Of a stretch of 64,000 bases of DNA, positions 1 to 6,742 are shown piece by piece. The position numbers were made by a program, and so were the translations under genes. The notes under the pieces are model-generated. The model saw nothing but the letters and a program-made list of their open reading frames with translations. It had not been told where the DNA came from and did not search any database. The stretch is from Luteibaculum sp964627445 (lineage in GTDB: Bacteria; Bacteroidota; Bacteroidia; Flavobacteriales_D; Luteibaculaceae). Each line of letters starts with the position of its first letter. Position 1 is the first letter of the stretch. Location of the stretch: NCBI GenBank assembly GCA_964627445.1, contig CAZVJF010000001.1, positions 1 to 64,000 on the forward strand, read 5' to 3'.

Positions 1-53
1 ACCCGTGACCTCTTCCTTACCAAGGAAGCACTCTACCCCTGAGCTACATCGGC
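1..53 (-). tRNA. tRNA-Thr (GGU), 3' part cut by window edge
   Basis: The reverse complement begins GCCGATG-TA-GCTC and continues through a D-arm and an anticodon arm whose loop reads TTGGTAA, giving anticodon GGU for threonine. The T-arm and acceptor 3' strand lie outside the window. It is the last visible member of a four-tRNA cluster transcribed leftward, and the second threonine isoacceptor in it. In Bacteroidota such a cluster normally leads into tuf, which would be just off the edge (inference from known gene order). Confidence 0.9.
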
Positions 54-64
54 TTAATTTTTAG

Positions 65-137
65 AGCGGGAGACGAGGTTCGAACTCGCGACATTTAGCT
101 TGGAAGGCTAATGCTCTACCAACTGAGCTACTCCCGC
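65..137 (-). tRNA. tRNA-Gly (UCC)
   Basis: A complete 73-nt cloverleaf. The acceptor GCGGGAG pairs with CTCCCGC, the anticodon loop is CTTCCAA (anticodon UCC), and the T-loop is TTCGAAC. The 3' CCA is not encoded. It is third in the leftward tRNA cluster. Between it and tRNA-Tyr there is a small inverted repeat (ACCCAA 143-148 with TTGGGT 165-170), perhaps a processing structure. Confidence 0.96.
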
Positions 138-176
138 TTTTTACCCAACCTTTTTATTACAAGATTGGGTTTTTAG

Positions 177-259
177 TGGGGAGAGCAGGATTCGAACCTG
201 CGAAGGTATAAACCAACAGATTTACAGTCTGTCCTCGTTGGCCGCTTGAGTATCTCCCC
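177..259 (-). tRNA. tRNA-Tyr (GUA)
   Basis: A class II tRNA of 83 nt with a long variable arm. The acceptor GGGGAGA pairs with TCTCCCC, the anticodon loop is CTGTAAA (anticodon GUA), and the T-loop is TTCGAAT. Discriminator A; CCA not encoded. Second in the leftward cluster. Confidence 0.96.
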
Positions 260-274
260 AACCTTTTAAAAAAG

Positions 275-348
275 AGCCTCCAGTCGGACTCGAACCAACG
301 ACCTGCTGATTACAAATCAGCTGCTCTAGCCAGCTGAGCTATGGAGGC
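275..348 (-). tRNA. tRNA-Thr (UGU)
   Basis: A 74-nt cloverleaf. The acceptor GCCTCCA pairs with TGGAGGC, the anticodon loop is TTTGTAA (anticodon UGU), and the T-loop is TTCGAGT. It is the first gene of the tRNA cluster, 20 bases after the hpf terminator and about 45 bases after the predicted start point of the cluster promoter. Confidence 0.96.
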
Positions 349-368
349 AATTACACGTAAAAGAACGC

Positions 369-398
369 AAAAAAAAGACCCTCTCTGCGAAAGGGTCT
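369..398 (-). terminator. Intrinsic terminator after hpf
   Basis: On the minus strand the stem AGACCCT/AGGGTCT is followed by a run of T (complement of 369-376). It should end the rpsU-xerC-hpf transcript before the tRNA genes. The start point predicted for the adjacent tRNA promoter falls inside the 5' arm of this hairpin. Confidence 0.85.
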
Positions 399-399
399 G

Positions 400-430
400 C
401 AAATGTAATAAAGAATTTTATCTGCCAAAA
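400..430 (-). promoter_or_regulatory. Promoter of the tRNA(-tuf) operon
   Basis: On the minus strand TTTTG (430-426), an 18-base spacer and TACATTTG (407-400) match the Bacteroidota vegetative promoter consensus (-33 TTG, -7 TAnnTTTG). Transcription would start near 393-395, upstream of tRNA-Thr(UGU). It lies in the short gap after hpf, where a separate promoter for highly expressed tRNA and tuf genes makes sense. Confidence 0.75.
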
Positions 431-446
431 TAAATTGCAGTAAAAT

Positions 447-749
447 TTATGCGGTCATACTCAGTTTACCTTTATGCTTGCGTACTTGCTTACGCAAGGC
501 CTCTACCGTTTTATCTACCGCTTCCTCAAAACTGCGGCATTGACTTTTCGCAAACAAATCCTTACCAGGTACGTTCAGCTTAATCTCAGCTACCTTATTT
601 TCCTTGGTTTCCGACTTATCCAAGCGCAAAAAAACTTCACCAGCAATAATACTGCTATCGTACTGGGTGAGTTTCCCCACTTTTTCCTCTATAAAATTGA
701 TGAGTTTGATGTCTGCATCAAAGTGGATGGAATGCACTTTAATATCCAT
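447..749 (-). CDS. hpf: Ribosome hibernation promoting factor, short form (HPF/RaiA family)
   Basis: A 100-residue protein with the beta-alpha-beta-beta-beta-alpha pattern of the HPF/YfiA family: an N-terminal strand with the 'HFDAD' segment, the central 'VFLRLDKSE' strand and the basic C-terminal helix 'ALRKQVRKHKGK'. Members bind the 30S decoding region and make idle ribosomes inactive. It lacks the C-terminal dimerisation domain of long HPF, so it is a short form. It follows xerC after 23 bases and is closed by a strong terminator. Family assignment is firm; exact behaviour (100S formation or RaiA-like inhibition) cannot be told from sequence. Confidence 0.9.
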   Translation of the reverse strand: MDIKVHSIHFDADIKLINFIEEKVGKLTQYDSSIIAGEVFLRLDKSETKENKVAEIKLNVPGKDLFAKSQCRSFEEAVDKTVEALRKQVRKHKGKLSMTA

Positions 750-772
750 ATGCTTATGATTTAGGGTTAAAC

Positions 773-1648
773 TTAGCCTCTCGGGTGAGACTTCTTTAAA
801 ACTTGCTTGTTCTTTTCTATGCTGTTGTGCGTGTAGACCTGTGTTGCAGCCAGATTTGCATGGCCCAGAATTTCCTTAATTGCATTAATGTCTGCGCCTT
901 TATTTAACATCTGCGTAGCAAAGGTATGGCGCAACACATGAGGGCTTGTATGCTTCATGGTTGTCACTTTTTGAAGATAGGTATTCACCAAACGATAGAC
1001 AAATTTCGGATACAACTTTTTGCCCTTTTTGGTTGCGAACAGGTAAGGTAGATTACCATGATCGGACTGCTCCTTTTTTTCGAGGAAAGGAGCTAAAACA
1101 GAGACTAAGTTTTGGGTAAGTGGTATAATGCGCTCTTTGTTTCTTTTACCTATTACACGCAACGTACCACTGGCCAAGTCTATATGCACGTCCTTGATAT
1201 TGACCAGTTCGGCTAGGCGCACCCCAGTACCAAAAAACACTTCTAAAATTACCCGGTCTTGCATACCCCAGTAACTATCTTCGAAATAGTCTGAGTTAAA
1301 GAGGTAGTCCATCTGACGTGCTTCCACAAATTTGGGCAGCGCACGGGTCTTCTTAGGCTTGGCTACCAGCTTAACAGGATTGGTTTTCACACGATCTAAA
1401 GACTGTAAAAACTTAAAAAAGGAAGATAAGCTTGCCAGTTTTCTGGATACCGTACTGCTTGAAACTCCAGTATCCATAAGGCTAACTACCCAAGACCGGA
1501 CCATGTCTCGCGTAGTATCGAGATACTCACTCTCGTATTTTTCAGATAAATACGCTCCGAACTGCTCAATGTCTCGCTCGTACGCCTTAATGGTGTGCGC
1601 GCTGTATTTCCTCTGGTGCAAGAGGTAGTCTAGGAAAGTTTGGAGCAT
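773..1648 (-). CDS. xerC: Tyrosine recombinase XerC/XerD-type
   Basis: An integrase-family site-specific recombinase, probably the chromosome-dimer resolving Xer protein. It has the N-terminal SAM-like core-binding domain and the full catalytic set. Counting from the upstream start at 1669 these are R151 (GTGVRLAEL), K175 (VIGKRNKER), H244 and R247 (HVLRHTFATQ), H270 (GHANLAATQ) and nucleophile Y279. I chose the ATG at 1648 (291 residues) because the upstream ATG at 1669 lies in the loop of the rpsU terminator hairpin and its extra residues are encoded by that stem. It sits between rpsU and hpf, a typical Bacteroidota order. The Xer family is certain; XerC rather than XerD is by context. Confidence 0.92.
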   Translation of the reverse strand: MLQTFLDYLLHQRKYSAHTIKAYERDIEQFGAYLSEKYESEYLDTTRDMVRSWVVSLMDTGVSSSTVSRKLASLSSFFKFLQSLDRVKTNPVKLVAKPKKTRALPKFVEARQMDYLFNSDYFEDSYWGMQDRVILEVFFGTGVRLAELVNIKDVHIDLASGTLRVIGKRNKERIIPLTQNLVSVLAPFLEKKEQSDHGNLPYLFATKKGKKLYPKFVYRLVNTYLQKVTTMKHTSPHVLRHTFATQMLNKGADINAIKEILGHANLAATQVYTHNSIEKNKQVLKKSHPRG

Positions 1649-1651
1649 AAA

Positions 1652-1687
1652 AAAAGGATTGTCATCCAAAAGATAACAATCCTTTTT
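1652..1687 (-). terminator. Intrinsic terminator after rpsU
   Basis: Arms AAAAGGATTGT (1652-1662) and ACAATCCTTTT (1676-1686) form an 11-bp stem with a 13-base loop. On the minus strand the second arm runs into T-rich sequence directly at the xerC ATG (1646-1648). It should reduce read-through from rpsU to xerC and hpf. Confidence 0.85.
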
Positions 1688-1710
1688 AAATATAGCTATA
1701 CGAACGTTGC

Positions 1711-1908
1711 TTAAGCTTGTTCTTCGTTATCGCGCATTTGACGAACGTAAATCGCCTTTTTCACTTCCTCACGTCTTTGAACGCTTGGCTTAGTAAAATG
1801 CTTGCGCTTTCTAAGCTGCTTTAACGTTCCAGTACGCTCGTACTTTTTCTTGAACTTCTTTAGCGAACGCTCAATATTCTCTCCTTCTTTAACTGGTATA
1901 ATAAGCAT
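1711..1908 (-). CDS. rpsU: 30S ribosomal protein bS21
   Basis: A 65-residue basic protein starting MLIIPVKEGENIERSLKKFK, the typical bS21 N-terminus, with lysine/arginine-rich helices ('KKKYERTGTLKQLRKRKHF'). bS21 sits near the 3' end of 16S rRNA on the 30S platform. In Flavobacteriia it helps to hide the anti-Shine-Dalgarno sequence. The gene has its own promoter box and a near-perfect Shine-Dalgarno site, which is rare in this phylum, and is followed by a terminator. Confidence 0.95.
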   Translation of the reverse strand: MLIIPVKEGENIERSLKKFKKKYERTGTLKQLRKRKHFTKPSVQRREEVKKAIYVRQMRDNEEQA

Positions 1909-1916
1909 GTGTCTCT

Positions 1917-1925
1917 ACCTCCTTT
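1917..1925 (-). promoter_or_regulatory. Unusually strong Shine-Dalgarno site of rpsU
   Basis: On the minus strand AAAGGAGGT lies 8 bases before the rpsU ATG. Bacteroidota genes mostly lack such sites. A strong site on rpsU fits the reported autoregulation model in which ribosomes lacking bS21 expose the anti-SD and translate rpsU mRNA preferentially (known from Flavobacterium; applied here by inference). Confidence 0.85.
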
Positions 1926-1939
1926 CAATAATGCGGGCG

Positions 1940-1947
1940 CAAATATA
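1940..1947 (-). promoter_or_regulatory. -7 box of the rpsU promoter
   Basis: The minus strand reads TATATTTG, an exact TAnnTTTG match, about 30 bases before the rpsU start. No good TTG is found at the expected -33 distance. That region instead holds the palindrome at 1952-1968. Confidence 0.55.
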
Positions 1948-1951
1948 GATG

Positions 1952-1968
1952 TTTTAGTTCAACTAAAA
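1952..1968. repeat. 17-bp palindrome upstream of rpsU
   Basis: TTTTAGTT-C-AACTAAAA is a perfect inverted repeat (8-bp arms, one central base) between the end of the acyl-CoA dehydrogenase gene and the rpsU -7 box. The T-run precedes rather than follows the stem on the minus strand, so it is not a standard terminator. A regulator site is possible. Confidence 0.45.
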
Positions 1969-1971
1969 AAA

Positions 1972-3111
1972 CTACTTCAATACTTCCCTTGAAATTACCA
2001 GCTTCTGAATCTCAGAAGTCCCTTCACCAATGGTACACAGCTTACTATCTCTGTAGAATTTCTCTACTGGATATTCTTTGGTGTAGCCGTATCCACCAAA
2101 AATTTGGACACCATCCGTGGCCACCTCTACAGCAACTTCAGAAGCGTAATACTTAGCAAAAGCACCTTCTTTGGTCACTTTCTCGCCTCTGTTTTTCATA
2201 TCAGCTGCTTGCATGGTCAATAGCTCGGCTGCTTCAATTTTAGTTGCCATATCAGCAAGCTTAAATCCGATAGCCTGGAAATTGGCGATGGGTTGACCGA
2301 ACTGCTCGCGTTCCTTAGCATACTGCACTGATGCGCGGTACGCTCCTGTTGCAATACCCAAAGAAAGGGCTGCGATGGAAATTCTACCCCCATCCAGAAC
2401 TTTCATGGCTTGAATAAAACCTTCGCCTACATTACCCAGGATGTTGGACTCGTGCACCCGGCAATCTTCAAAAATCATTTCCGCGGTTTCAGAAGCACGC
2501 ATTCCTAGTTTATCCTCTTTTTTACCGGCCTTAAAGCCTGGAGTACCACGCTCTACCACAAAAGCGGTAATTCCGTGGCTGTCTAGCAATTCGCCTGTAC
2601 GCACCAAAACCACGGCAACATCACCTGTAATACCGTGGGTAATCCAGTTTTTGGCTCCGTTGATTACCCAGTATTCACCGTCTTTTTTGGCTGTAGTGCG
2701 CATGCGCATGGCATCAGAACCGGTGTTGGCTTCGGTAAGCCCCCATGCCCCTATCCATTCTGCTGTAGCCAATTTGGGCAACCATTTTTTCTTTTGTTCT
2801 TCGTTGGCAAATTGCAAGATGTGCCCAGTACACAAGGAGTTGTGGGCTGCCATAGATAATCCTACCGAGCCACAAACTGCGGCTAGTTCTTTAATCGCAA
2901 TCACATACTCTAAATAGCTAAGGCCAGATCCACCGTACTCTTGAGGTACTAAAACCCCCATTAGCCCGAGTTCACCCAATTTTTTAAATACCTCCAATGG
3001 AAACTTTTGACTTTCATCCCATTCCATCAATTTTGGGCGTACTTCTTTCTCTGCAAAATCGCTCACCATCTGAGCGATCATCTTCTGATCTTCGCTGTAA
3101 GTAAAATTCAT
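1972..3111 (-). CDS. Acyl-CoA dehydrogenase
   Basis: A 379-residue flavoprotein of the short/medium-chain acyl-CoA dehydrogenase family. It performs the FAD-dependent alpha,beta-dehydrogenation of an acyl-CoA in fatty-acid or branched-chain amino-acid breakdown. Seen are the N-terminal helical domain, the substrate/FAD signature region 'WGLTEANTGSDA', 'KNWITHG', the C-terminal 'REQFGQPIANFQAI' segment and 'GEGTSEIQ' with Glu363 as the likely catalytic base. Length is normal. It follows apt by only 3 bases. Chain-length preference cannot be told from sequence; many relatives are annotated as butyryl-CoA dehydrogenase. Confidence 0.93.
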   Translation of the reverse strand: MNFTYSEDQKMIAQMVSDFAEKEVRPKLMEWDESQKFPLEVFKKLGELGLMGVLVPQEYGGSGLSYLEYVIAIKELAAVCGSVGLSMAAHNSLCTGHILQFANEEQKKKWLPKLATAEWIGAWGLTEANTGSDAMRMRTTAKKDGEYWVINGAKNWITHGITGDVAVVLVRTGELLDSHGITAFVVERGTPGFKAGKKEDKLGMRASETAEMIFEDCRVHESNILGNVGEGFIQAMKVLDGGRISIAALSLGIATGAYRASVQYAKEREQFGQPIANFQAIGFKLADMATKIEAAELLTMQAADMKNRGEKVTKEGAFAKYYASEVAVEVATDGVQIFGGYGYTKEYPVEKFYRDSKLCTIGEGTSEIQKLVISREVLK

Positions 3112-3114
3112 ATT

Positions 3115-3636
3115 CTAATAGGTTACAATGCTGTGGCATAGTGCCACTTTATTTAATCTTTCCTCTCCTTTTAAATAAGAGAGGTTCACTATAAACGAGA
3201 ACTGTGCTACGGTAGCTCCACAATTTTGCACCAAGGCCGCGGTTGCCGCAGCAGTACCACCCGTAGCCAATAAATCATCATGGATAATTACGCGATCGCC
3301 TTCTTTTATGGCTCCTTCGTGCATTTCTATGGTATCGGTTCCGTATTCTAAACTGTAGGTATGCGAAATGGTTTTCGCAGGCAGCTTGCCTTTCTTGCGA
3401 ACCAATACAAAAGGAACATCCATTTTTGCAGCCAGAGCAGGTCCCACTAAAAAGCCCCTGCTTTCTATACCCACAATGGCTGTTGCTCCCAAATCTTTAT
3501 ACACATTGGCGTAGTGTTCCAGCATTTGATTTACCAACCGAGGCTCTAAAAATAAAGGCGTAATGTCCTTAAATTGTATCCCGGGTTTTGGAAAATCGGG
3601 TACGTTGCGTATGGCTTCTTTTATTAGTTGCTCCAC
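3115..3636 (-). CDS. apt: Adenine phosphoribosyltransferase
   Basis: A 173-residue purine salvage enzyme that makes AMP from adenine and PRPP. The PRPP loop 'VIIHDDLLATGGTAAA' is at residues 116-131, and the N-terminal 'VPDFPKPGIQFKDITPL' and 'GIESRGFLVGPALA' blocks are characteristic of Apt. The start is a GTG that abuts the TAA stop of the helix-hairpin-helix gene, so the two are probably translated in series. The C-terminus is slightly shorter than in some relatives but complete. Confidence 0.95.
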   Translation of the reverse strand: MEQLIKEAIRNVPDFPKPGIQFKDITPLFLEPRLVNQMLEHYANVYKDLGATAIVGIESRGFLVGPALAAKMDVPFVLVRKKGKLPAKTISHTYSLEYGTDTIEMHEGAIKEGDRVIIHDDLLATGGTAAATAALVQNCGATVAQFSFIVNLSYLKGEERLNKVALCHSIVTY

Positions 3637-4572
3637 TTACTCTACCGTAAAATAAGGTGCAATTTTAACATAATCTTGGGCATCGATCAAAACCGTTCGT
3701 GTTATTTCCTCCAAAGCTTGGTATGGACCATGCTGTTCTCGATATGCAACAATGTTATTGGCTTGTTTCCATGAAATATAGGGGTGCTGTGCCAATTCTT
3801 GGCGAGTAACCGTGTTTAGGTTTACTCGAATAGGTTGTGAATTTCCCAACACAATACGACCGGGATTTTTGATAAAAATGGCGCTATCTAACCGCCATAT
3901 CTCCAGCAACTGCAGGGTATCTACAAAGCCTCCGAGTGCCTCACGATACTCGACAATCTTCTTGGCATAATAACCACCAATGCCATAGAGCGATTTTAAC
4001 GCTGTTGTGTCGGCTGTATTCAAATTAACGGGATCTCGGTTTCGGTGGGAAGTACCTTTTATGGGTATTTTCTCCTTGGACGTACTTTTCTCCGCAAACT
4101 GCATCCACGGTGCCAAGCTGTCAATTAGAGGCGCATACATCCCGTATATATTTTTCAGATCCTCTGGGTTGGAGAATGCGCCACCCGCGTTGCGATACGC
4201 AACGACATTTTTAGCCTGATAGTTCCTAAAGCCTAGCCTTACCAAATCTTCTTTACTAGCAGTGTTTGGATTGAAAAGAAAACGCTCCCCGTTAAATCTT
4301 GATTTTGGACTCGTATTGGATACCGTTTCAATAGGCACTTCCTTTTTGTTCCCTTTCTGCATTGCAGCCACCGAATCCATAAGGTTTTGCTTGGCAACAA
4401 AGTCCAAAAACGCTTGCTCCACCCTTTCATCCACCGCATGATCGACATCCTTTTCAAATGGCTTAAAAATTTTGTTGAGTACCAGCAGTAGAATAATCAC
4501 ATTAAGCAGCCAAAAGCCTTTTTCTTCTACCGAGGATATTTGAAACCAGCGCTTCACCCTTTTAAGAAACAA
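3637..4572 (-). CDS. Membrane-anchored protein with three helix-hairpin-helix motifs (ComEA-like)
   Basis: 311 residues. One N-terminal membrane segment (about residues 20-37, 'FWLLNVIILLLVLNKIF') is followed by a polar linker and three HhH units: 'FNPNTASKEDLVRLGF', 'VNLNTADTTALKSLYGIGGY' and 'VNLNTVTRQELAQHPYISW', each ending in a 'VAYR/VEYR' helix. Such units bind double-stranded DNA in ComEA, so a role in DNA binding outside the inner membrane is possible but not shown. The reading frame begins at TTG 4572, at the edge of the upstream terminator's T-run. A GTG at 4557 is an alternative start. It lies directly before apt in the same unit. Confidence 0.85.
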   Translation of the reverse strand: MFLKRVKRWFQISSVEEKGFWLLNVIILLLVLNKIFKPFEKDVDHAVDERVEQAFLDFVAKQNLMDSVAAMQKGNKKEVPIETVSNTSPKSRFNGERFLFNPNTASKEDLVRLGFRNYQAKNVVAYRNAGGAFSNPEDLKNIYGMYAPLIDSLAPWMQFAEKSTSKEKIPIKGTSHRNRDPVNLNTADTTALKSLYGIGGYYAKKIVEYREALGGFVDTLQLLEIWRLDSAIFIKNPGRIVLGNSQPIRVNLNTVTRQELAQHPYISWKQANNIVAYREQHGPYQALEEITRTVLIDAQDYVKIAPYFTVE

Positions 4573-4599
4573 AAAAATCCACCGCTAAGGGTGGATTTT
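4571..4599 (-). terminator. Intrinsic terminator after the symporter gene
   Basis: On the minus strand AAAATCCACC (4599-4590), a six-base loop and GGTGGATTTT (4583-4574) are followed by T residues to 4571. It ends transcription of the symporter gene, and its T-run overlaps the TTG start proposed for the downstream helix-hairpin-helix gene. Confidence 0.88.
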
Positions 4600-4624
4600 C
4601 AATAAGGAGATAGTGTTCAGTCTG

Positions 4625-6697
4625 CTATTTATATCGTTTTATGGCACCTGATTTAATGCGATCCATGTAGTCTCTAAGATCTTTGCGCACTTCCCCGCTG
4701 AGCAATACCAGCCCCGCGATATTCGGGAAGGCCATACCGAGGATCATAAGGTCTGAGAAATCGAGTACAGCACCCAATCCTACCGAAGAACCTACTACTA
4801 CAAACCCGCAGAAAAGTACTTTGTAAATCAGTTCGCTTCGCTTGTTGTTACCAAAAGCAAAGGTCCAAGCTTTAAGGCCGTAATAACTCCAGCTAATCAT
4901 GGTAGAGAATGCGAATAATAATATAGCTACCATGAGCACCCAAGAAAACCAAGGGAATACTTCGCTAAACGCAGCTGATGTCAACTCCGAACCATTTAAA
5001 CCGCTGGCACCATCGGCATACCCAGTAAATACTAATACTAAAGCGGTCATGGTACAAACCAATACCGTATCAACGAAGGGCTCTAGCAGGGCAACAATAC
5101 CTTCACTCACGGGCTCATTGGTCTTAGAAGCAGAGTGGGCAATAGATGCCGATCCTACCCCAGCCTCGTTGGAGAAAGCAGCACGCTGAAAACCTATTAT
5201 CAGCACTCCTACGATACCCCCACGGATGGCGGGTGCGCTCAAAGCACCTGAGATAATTTCTCCGAAAACATCCCCGATGTTAGCAAAGTTCATGAAGATA
5301 ATGATGAGCGAGAATAGTACGTAAACCCCGCACATAAAGGGTACAATTTTATCGGTAACGCGGGCGATGGATTTTACCCCTCCAACAATTACAATAAATA
5401 CCAGTGCAGATAAAATCACCCCGAACCAAAAGCCGTACGGTGCTAAGGATGGGAACTGGCTGCTTACTTGCGCAAATGCCTGGTTGGCTTGGAACATGTT
5501 ACCCCCTCCAAAAGAGGCTCCAATACACAAAACCGTAAACAGCACAGCTAGCATTTTTCCAAGTGTACCCATGTTACGCTTCTTCAAACCTTCGGTAAGG
5601 TAGTACATCGGGCCACCAGATACTTCACCTTTGTCGTTAATGGTTCTGTATTTTACACCTAGGGTACACTCGGTAAACTTACTGGCCATTCCGATCAATC
5701 CAGCCAAAATCATCCAGAAGGTAGCACCTGGACCACCTAAGGAAATGGCTACCGCCACACCCGCAATGTTACCCAAACCTACGGTTGCAGAAAGGGCTGT
5801 TGTTAAAGCCTGGAAGTGCGATACCTCCCCTTTATCATTGGGGTTATCATATTTACCCTGAACCAGCTGAATGGCATGTTTTACCCCGCGCACATTAATA
5901 AACTTCATGCGGATGGTAAAGAACAATGCTCCACAAACTAACCAGATTACAATAATGGGAACTCCCTGTGTTTTCTTATCGCCATTGGGGTGAAACACTG
6001 GTTTGGGTTCGTCCAAAGTAACTATACCCAATACGGTAGGACCTACTTTAACCTCTTCTTTAGCGGTTTCCTCGTTACGGATAACTCCCCCCGCTTCTAT
6101 GTTATGTTTTAAGGTACCGTTATGCTTTGCAAAAACAGAGTCAACCGCTCCTCCACCACGCGTTATACTGGCAAGTAGCTGTCCTTTTTTAACCGAAACT
6201 CCGTCCTTTTGAAACCACTCTTTGAGGTACATTTCCTCAATGTTGTCATTGGTCCAAAAGGGAGGAATAACACGCTCCTCTTCCTGCAAAACCTGAGGGT
6301 CTCGAATTCCAAAGGCCTCCAATGGATCCCAAAAGAAAATGGAAGACATAAAGCCTACCACCGGTACAAAAGTGGAGTTTAGAAATTCAGGAATAGATGA
6401 GGTGTTTACTACATCTTGCGCAGTTGCGGTTTGTCCGTTGGCATCGGTTACCAACACGCTAAACGCTGCTCCCTCAGTTATCCCCCAACACGTGTCTGAA
6501 CTTAGCGGCACCTGCTGCTTCGACCATTTGTAGGTGTACGGTGCCTGGCCGCCAGTAACAATAACTTTGGCCGTAGCGTTGTCTATATCTCCGTTGGGAT
6601 TTACCTTCTCAAGTCGAATCTTGAGCGGAGCTGCCGCAAGGAATAAAGGTGTAACAAAAAATAGTAAAAGTACTGCACGTAGTGCTTTCAATCGCAT
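4625..6697 (-). CDS. Alanine/glycine:cation symporter (AGCS) with SprB-like and lipoyl-like N-terminal extension
   Basis: 690 residues, longer than usual AGCS carriers (about 450-550). The carrier part starts near residue 245 and has the family signature 'ALSATVGLGNIAGVAVAI' and 'SKFTECTLGVKYR', with multiple membrane segments to the C-terminus. It should take up alanine or a similar amino acid with Na+. The first ~240 residues hold a signal peptide, a SprB-repeat-like Ig fold (about 25-95, 'VIVTGGQAPYTYKW', 'FSVLVTDANGQT'), a hydrophobic stretch near 115-130 and a lipoyl/biotinyl-like beta domain (about 150-215, 'VKKGQLLASITRGGG'). No lipoylation lysine motif is evident. The extension should face the periplasm. 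It is preceded closely by the reductase gene and closed by a strong terminator. Confidence 0.9.
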   Translation of the reverse strand: MRLKALRAVLLLFFVTPLFLAAAPLKIRLEKVNPNGDIDNATAKVIVTGGQAPYTYKWSKQQVPLSSDTCWGITEGAAFSVLVTDANGQTATAQDVVNTSSIPEFLNSTFVPVVGFMSSIFFWDPLEAFGIRDPQVLQEEERVIPPFWTNDNIEEMYLKEWFQKDGVSVKKGQLLASITRGGGAVDSVFAKHNGTLKHNIEAGGVIRNEETAKEEVKVGPTVLGIVTLDEPKPVFHPNGDKKTQGVPIIVIWLVCGALFFTIRMKFINVRGVKHAIQLVQGKYDNPNDKGEVSHFQALTTALSATVGLGNIAGVAVAISLGGPGATFWMILAGLIGMASKFTECTLGVKYRTINDKGEVSGGPMYYLTEGLKKRNMGTLGKMLAVLFTVLCIGASFGGGNMFQANQAFAQVSSQFPSLAPYGFWFGVILSALVFIVIVGGVKSIARVTDKIVPFMCGVYVLFSLIIIFMNFANIGDVFGEIISGALSAPAIRGGIVGVLIIGFQRAAFSNEAGVGSASIAHSASKTNEPVSEGIVALLEPFVDTVLVCTMTALVLVFTGYADGASGLNGSELTSAAFSEVFPWFSWVLMVAILLFAFSTMISWSYYGLKAWTFAFGNNKRSELIYKVLFCGFVVVGSSVGLGAVLDFSDLMILGMAFPNIAGLVLLSGEVRKDLRDYMDRIKSGAIKRYK

Positions 6698-6742
6698 AAG
6701 AGATTTTTTTTGAAAACCCCGAATTTACAGCTTTAAATGAGC

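Noticed and set aside
447..764. Plus-strand open frame opposite hpf
   Set aside because: It overlaps a well-supported HPF gene completely and has no family likeness.
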